Shown here piece after piece: positions 23,087 to 26,988 of a stretch of DNA of 26,988 nt; positions within the stretch are counted from its first letter, which is position 1, and every line of letters starts with the position of its first letter. The translations under genes were made by a program, and so were the position numbers. A model generated the notes under the pieces. The model was not told where the DNA came from. It saw nothing but the letters and a program-made list of their open reading frames with translations, and searched no databases. The DNA comes from an uncultured Bacteroidales bacterium (GTDB taxonomy: Bacteria; Bacteroidota; Bacteroidia; Bacteroidales; F082): positions 1 through 26,988 of the forward strand of contig CALEMB010000151.1 in NCBI GenBank assembly GCA_937902805.1, given 5' to 3'.

Positions 23087-23572
23087 ATGAAGAAGTTATT
23101 TCTTACTCTCGGTTTAGCCAGCCTTTTCATGGTGGCTTGCAACAACACTCCTAAGCAAGAAGAAACCGTCGCCGAGCCGGTTCAGGAGGAAGTCACTGAA
23201 GTCGTTGAAGAAAAGCACGATTGCCCCATGCACGCCCTGAAAGAAGAGTATGCCAAGTGGGACGAGATGGACGACCAAATGAAGGCCGACCTCAATCAGA
23301 AGGCCGCTGCCGTGTTTGCCGAAATGGACGCCAAGATGGAAGAAATGAAGGCTGCTGGCGAGGAAGTCTGCAAGGACATGACCGAAATGACCGAAGAACA
23401 GAAAGCCGAATGCGAACAAAAGTGCGCCGAGATGAAGGCCGCTTGGGAAAACTTCGACAACCTGAGCGTTGACGAACAGAAGGACCTCATCATGAAGCGT
23501 CTTGGCTGCTGCGACGGCGAAAAGAAGTGCTGCAAGGCTGAGGAAGCTCCCGCAGAGACTCCTGCCGAGTAA
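23087..23572 (+). CDS. Cysteine-rich acidic lipoprotein of unknown function
   Basis: A 161-residue protein with a lipoprotein signal ending FMVAC, so Cys18 should be lipidated. An acidic, Glu/Val-rich linker is followed by HDCPMHALKEEY (Cys-Pro-Met-His, reminiscent of heavy-metal-binding motifs), a long amphipathic helical region rich in Met and Glu (about 58-125) with EVCKDM and ECEQKCAEM, and LGCCDGEKKCC near the end. That makes eight cysteines beyond the lipid one, in pairs, plus many Met residues, which suggests metal or redox binding. I recognise no family. The ATG at 23087 is preferred over TTG 23081. It has its own promoter and terminator. Confidence 0.8.
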   Translation: MKKLFLTLGLASLFMVACNNTPKQEETVAEPVQEEVTEVVEEKHDCPMHALKEEYAKWDEMDDQMKADLNQKAAAVFAEMDAKMEEMKAAGEEVCKDMTEMTEEQKAECEQKCAEMKAAWENFDNLSVDEQKDLIMKRLGCCDGEKKCCKAEEAPAETPAE

Positions 23573-23593
23573 AAAGAAACACAAAACCGAACG

Positions 23594-23623
23594 AAAAAGA
23601 GGGCTGAAAAGTCCTCTTTTTTT
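23594..23623 (+). terminator. Rho-independent terminator after the lipoprotein gene
   Basis: Arms AAAAAGAGG (23594-23602) and CCTCTTTTT (23613-23621) with a 10-base loop and a T-run to 23623. Confidence 0.88.
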
Positions 23624-23655
23624 GTATATTTCCTCTCCCCTATCCTTATTTTTCC

Positions 23656-23680
23656 TATTTTTGCAGTTTAATTAAACTGC
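23656..23680 (+). promoter_or_regulatory. ruvA promoter with overlapping palindrome
   Basis: TATTTTTG (23656-23663) matches the -7 motif. The perfect 18-bp palindrome GCAGTTTAATTAAACTGC (23663-23680) begins at its last base, covers the expected transcription start and ends 6 bp before the ATG at 23687. A repressor bound here would block initiation. Confidence 0.55.
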
Positions 23681-23686
23681 GCTGAA

Positions 23687-24268
23687 ATGTACGCCTTCAT
23701 CTCTGGCAAAATAGTCGAAAAATCACCGACTTACGTCGTTCTGGACAACAACGGCATCGGCTATTGCATCAACATCACGCTCAATACCTTCACCGCCATT
23801 GGCGAGAAGGAAGAGGTGCGGCTTTTCGTCCACGAGCAAATTCTGGAAGACGCCCACCACCTGTTTGGTTTCTTCACCACTAAGGAACGCGACTTGTTCG
23901 AGCTACTCATCTCGGTGTCGGGTGTTGGCTGCAACACGGCACGACTAATGCTGAGTTCACTGACCGTCAACGAATTGAGCAACGCCATCGCCAACGACGA
24001 CGTGAAAACCATTCAGGCCGTGAAAGGCATCGGAGCCAAGACTGCCCAACGCGTTGTTATCGACTTGAAGGACAAGCTGAAGAAAAACGATTTCCAAACA
24101 GAAATTTTCACCGCTCCAAACAATACAATCAAGAATGAGGCGTTATCAGCATTAACGATATTGGGCTTCAGCAAAACGGCTGTCGACAAAGCACTCGACA
24201 AATTAATCAAGCAGATGCCCGATGCCACCGTCGAAACCCTTATTAAAGAAGCACTTAAGATTCTGTAA
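23687..24268 (+). CDS. ruvA: Holliday junction branch migration protein RuvA
   Basis: A 193-residue protein, normal for RuvA. The OB-fold domain I begins MYAFISGKIVEKSPTYVVLDNNGIGY; the tandem helix-hairpin-helix domain II contains LLISVSGVGCNTARLMLSSL and VKGIGAKTAQRVVIDLKDK; the C-terminal domain III (about 145-193) contains ALTILGFSKTAVDKALDKL, which contacts RuvB. It binds four-way junctions and loads RuvB. It is followed closely by sprA, an arrangement known in other Bacteroidetes. RuvB and RuvC are not in this window. Confidence 0.97.
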   Translation: MYAFISGKIVEKSPTYVVLDNNGIGYCINITLNTFTAIGEKEEVRLFVHEQILEDAHHLFGFFTTKERDLFELLISVSGVGCNTARLMLSSLTVNELSNAIANDDVKTIQAVKGIGAKTAQRVVIDLKDKLKKNDFQTEIFTAPNNTIKNEALSALTILGFSKTAVDKALDKLIKQMPDATVETLIKEALKIL

Positions 24269-24300
24269 ATCAAATGAATTTATATTATATAGATATAAAA

Positions 24301-24352
24301 ATGCGGGATGAGGAAATGCGAAGTATTCGTCATTCGGCATTCCTAATTCTTC
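24301..24352. repeat. Heptad array inside the sprA start region
   Basis: Four consecutive 7-bp units with ATTC cores lie at 24325-24331, 24332-24338, 24339-24345 and 24346-24352 (ATTCGTC, ATTCGGC, ATTCCTA, ATTCTTC). Just upstream, 24301-24321 has three loosely complementary units (ATGCGGG, ATGAGGA, AATGCGA). The pattern repeats the array/inverted-array plan, here overlapping the coding start of sprA. Confidence 0.7.
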
Positions 24353-26944
24353 TTTTCCTCGCTTTTACCCTATTCCCCGCTCTCCGCTTGACAGCAGCAG
24401 AAAGCTACGATATCTTCTACACTGCCCCATACACTGTCGAGCCTGACACGACAAAGGTAGTCTACCCCATCCCTGTCAACACAGGCGACCCCATGCAGAA
24501 TCTATACAACCAGTCGCCCCTCTACCTCAGCGACCCTGACAACTTCTCCACCGAAATCATCTACGACCCGCTCACTGGACAATACACCTTCAAACGCCGC
24601 ATCGGTGAATTCTACTACGACACCCCCACCACGCTGTCAGAAAGCGAATTCTTTGATTACCAGAACAAAAAAGGCATACAGCAATATTGGAAGGAACGCC
24701 GCAGTCAAAATGCCCGTTCCACCACTAACGGCAACTCCATCATCCCGCCCATTTACATCGGCGGCAAGGCCTTTGAGACCATCTTCGGCAGCAACACCGT
24801 CGAAATCCGCCCGCAAGGCTCCGTCGACCTCACTTTTGGCTTCAAGCACAGCTACCGTAATGACCCTTCGTTGAGCGAGCGCCGCAAGAGCCATAACGAC
24901 TTCATCTTCGATCAAGACATCCAACTCAACGTGATAGCCAAAATCGGCGACAAGATCAACTTCAACATCAACAAGAACACCAAGGCGACGTTCAACTACC
25001 AGGACAAGCTCGCACTGAAATACGAAGGCAAGGAAGACGAAATCATGCAGCTGATTGAAGCCGGTAACGTCAGCTTCCCGCTCAACAGCACCCTCATCAC
25101 GGGTACTCAACAACTCTTTGGTATCAAAACCAAGCTGAAATTCGGTAAGACCACCATTTCGGGCATCGTGTCCTATCAGGAAAGTGAATCGCAGAACATT
25201 ACCGTGCAAGGCGGCGCACAAACCAACGAGTTCAACATCAACTGCTTGGACTACGAAGACAACCGACACTTCTTCCTGAGCCAATATTTCCGCGAACAGT
25301 ATGAAGCCGCCATGTCGACCCTGCCGACGATAACTTCCAACATCAATATCACCAGAGTCGAGGTGTGGATTACCAACACCAACTCTTCGACGCAAAACAC
25401 TCGTAATATCCTTGCTTTGAACGACTTGGGCGAAGGCAAAGATGTCTGGGTCTATAGCAATGAAGTCCTACCCACCAGCAGCACGGTGTATCCACGCAAT
25501 GGCGCCAACAACCTGCTACTCCGCATGGACACTACCCAAATCCGTAACATCAGCACGGTGACCAACTACATGACGAACGACCCCATGCGTTTGGGCAGGT
25601 CGGGTTATATGGCGGCAGGCCGCGATTTCGAAAAGGTCGAGAATGCCCGTCGCTTGAGTCCCACCGAATTCTCGCTGAACTCGAAGTTGGGTTTCATCTC
25701 CTTGAACGTGACACTCAACTCTAACCAGACTTTGGCTGTGGCCTACCAATACACCATTGTAGGCTCCAACGAAGTCTACCAAGTCGGTGAGTTCTCCGAC
25801 CAAGGCATCAATTCCCCTAACGTATTAGTGGCCAAGCTGCTGAAAGGCACCACGGTAAATACCAAAATGCCCATTTGGAACCTAATGATGAAGAACGTCT
25901 ATAACATCAGGGCTTACCAAGTGAGTTCCGCTGACTTCATGCTGAACATCTTCTACAACGGCAACTCCAGCAGCACGCCTTACGGTTACTTCACCGAAGG
26001 CTCGGTGAAAGGTATTTCGCTGCTTCACTTGATGGGTCTCGATAACTTGACCACACAAAACAACCCCATCGCAGGCGGTGATGGCGTGTTTGACTTCATC
26101 GACAATGCTACCACACAAGGCGGTACCGTCAATTCCGCCAATGGCCGCATCTTCTTCCCCGTGCTAGAGCCTTTCGGCAAGCACATCCGCACCAAGATTT
26201 TCCCCGACGAGCCTGATCTCGCCAACAAATACGCCTACGACTCGTTGTACACGATGACAAAGACTTCGGCAGAACAATATTCCGAGAAGAACAAGTTCAG
26301 CCTAAGAGGTTACTACTCATCGCAGTCGGGCAGCGAAATCAGCCTTAACGCCATGAATGTGGCGCAAGGTTCAGTGACTGTTACCGCTGGCGGTGTGCAG
26401 CTCATCGAGAATGTAGACTACACCGTGGACTACACCTTGGGCCGTGTCACCATCCTCAATGAAGGCGTCCTCAACTCGGGCACACCCATCAATATCGCTT
26501 TGGAATCCAACTCGGGCTTCAGCGCCATCAAGAAGACCTTCCTCGGTGCCCGCGTCGAGCATGAGTTCAACCAAGATTTCCACCTCGGCGGTACGGTGTT
26601 GTACCTCGGCGAGAAATCCTACACCCAGAAGATCAACTACGGCGAGGAAGCCATCGCCAACACGATTTACGGTGCAGACCTCAGCTACAACACCGAGGCA
26701 CGTTGGCTGACAACACTTATTGACGCCTTGCCCGGCATTGAGACCAAAGCCCCGTCACGCATCAGAGTGGACGCCGAGTTTGCCCACTTCATCCCGGGTC
26801 TTTCCAAGTCGGCAGCCGAGCCTAACACTTCATACATAGACGACTTCGAAGGTGCCAAGTCGACCATCGACCTGCGTCTGCCCACACTGTGGAATTTGGC
26901 CAGTACGCCCCAAAACCAAACCGACCTTTTCCCCGAAGAGATCG
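24316..26944 (+). CDS. sprA: Type IX secretion translocon SprA (Sov), 5' part only
   Basis: About 876 residues of a protein that is normally around 2300-2500, cut by the contig end. SprA is the giant outer-membrane barrel channel of the type IX secretion system. The signal peptide core is AFLILLFLAFTLFPAL. Family-typical segments include TEIIYDPLTGQYTFKRRIG, DINFNINKN-like KINFNINKNTKATFNYQDK, LMGLDN, GDGVFDF, and near the end RVEHEFNQDFHLGGTVLYLGE, ARWLTTLIDALPGIET and TSYIDDFEGAKSTIDLR. I chose ATG 24316; 24301 and 24274 are also in frame, but 24274 gives a long acidic n-region. The reading frame after 26944 is adapter sequence, so the stop at 26977 is false. Confidence 0.93.
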
Positions 26945-26988
26945 AGATCGGAAGCGCGTCGTGGAGGGAAAGAGTGTAGATCTCGGTG
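26945..26988. other. Illumina TruSeq adapter read-through (not genomic)
   Basis: The last 44 bases match the reverse complement of the TruSeq universal adapter, starting AGATCGGAAG and ending GTAGATCTCGGTG, with mismatches only at 26955 and 26964. The match runs exactly to the contig end. Remove it before annotating or comparing this sequence. Confidence 0.96.

Noticed and set aside
26945..26979. Natural C-terminus of the sprA frame
   Set aside because: These codons are adapter sequence, and SprA should continue for well over a thousand residues.

Overview
The window looks like one contig end from an anaerobic member of the Bacteroidales or a close relative. The evidence is the mix of genes (a type IX secretion translocon gene, sprA, directly after ruvA; a one-chain pyruvate:ferredoxin oxidoreductase; a conserved sigma-54 activator, lptE, TPR, secG run) and the recurring TAnnTTTG promoter -7 motif, which is the Bacteroidetes housekeeping type, with no strong Shine-Dalgarno sequences. 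Coding DNA is fairly GC-rich and the gaps are AT-rich. The last 44 bases are not genomic: they match the Illumina TruSeq adapter with two mismatches, so sprA is cut off by the end of the assembly.

Layout. 178-2476 (minus): a small XRE regulator, a four-helix DUF2975 membrane protein, two small predicted outer-membrane barrel proteins and a possible 52-residue ORF, probably one transcription unit. 2477-2963: a gene-poor stretch with a promoter, the apparent tail of a lost ABC-F-like gene and a 32-bp periodic array of GCGGAA/TTCCGC sites in front of a DUF4143-type AAA ATPase (2964-4130). 4365-6833: pheT. 6953-9927: sigma-54 activator, lptE, a TPR protein and secG, closed by a strong terminator. 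10055-18060: a tightly packed lipid block made of an MMPL exporter, fakA, fakB, a GNAT-like protein, plsX, an acyl carrier protein and a LolA-like periplasmic protein; four of the six junctions overlap or are within about 12 bp. 18157-19113 (minus): a transglutaminase-like membrane-anchored protein. 19181-22855 (minus): nifJ. 23087-24268 (plus): a cysteine-rich lipoprotein, then ruvA, then sprA.

How the genes fit together. The lipid block reads as a pathway: FakB carries a fatty acid, FakA phosphorylates it, PlsX interconverts acyl-phosphate and acyl-ACP, the ACP supplies the carrier, and the MMPL and LolA-like proteins are the kind of pair used to move a lipid product to the outer membrane. 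SecG, LptE and SprA are all parts of envelope export machinery.

The most unusual feature is non-coding. At least seven gene junctions carry arrays of 7-8 bp units, often arranged as an array, a short spacer and an inverted array. Unit sequences differ between loci (GAGACnn/GTCTCnn, AACTGAAC, AACAGTT/GAGAGTT, GCTATCA/TGCTGAA, ATTCnnn), but the period of about 7 is kept. Several arrays run into coding sequence: the 3' end of the GNAT gene, the stop codon of the DUF2975 gene and the signal-peptide region of sprA. A second class of dispersed hairpins (GTAGAGACGG type; the 6843-6923 inverted repeat) occupies other gaps.
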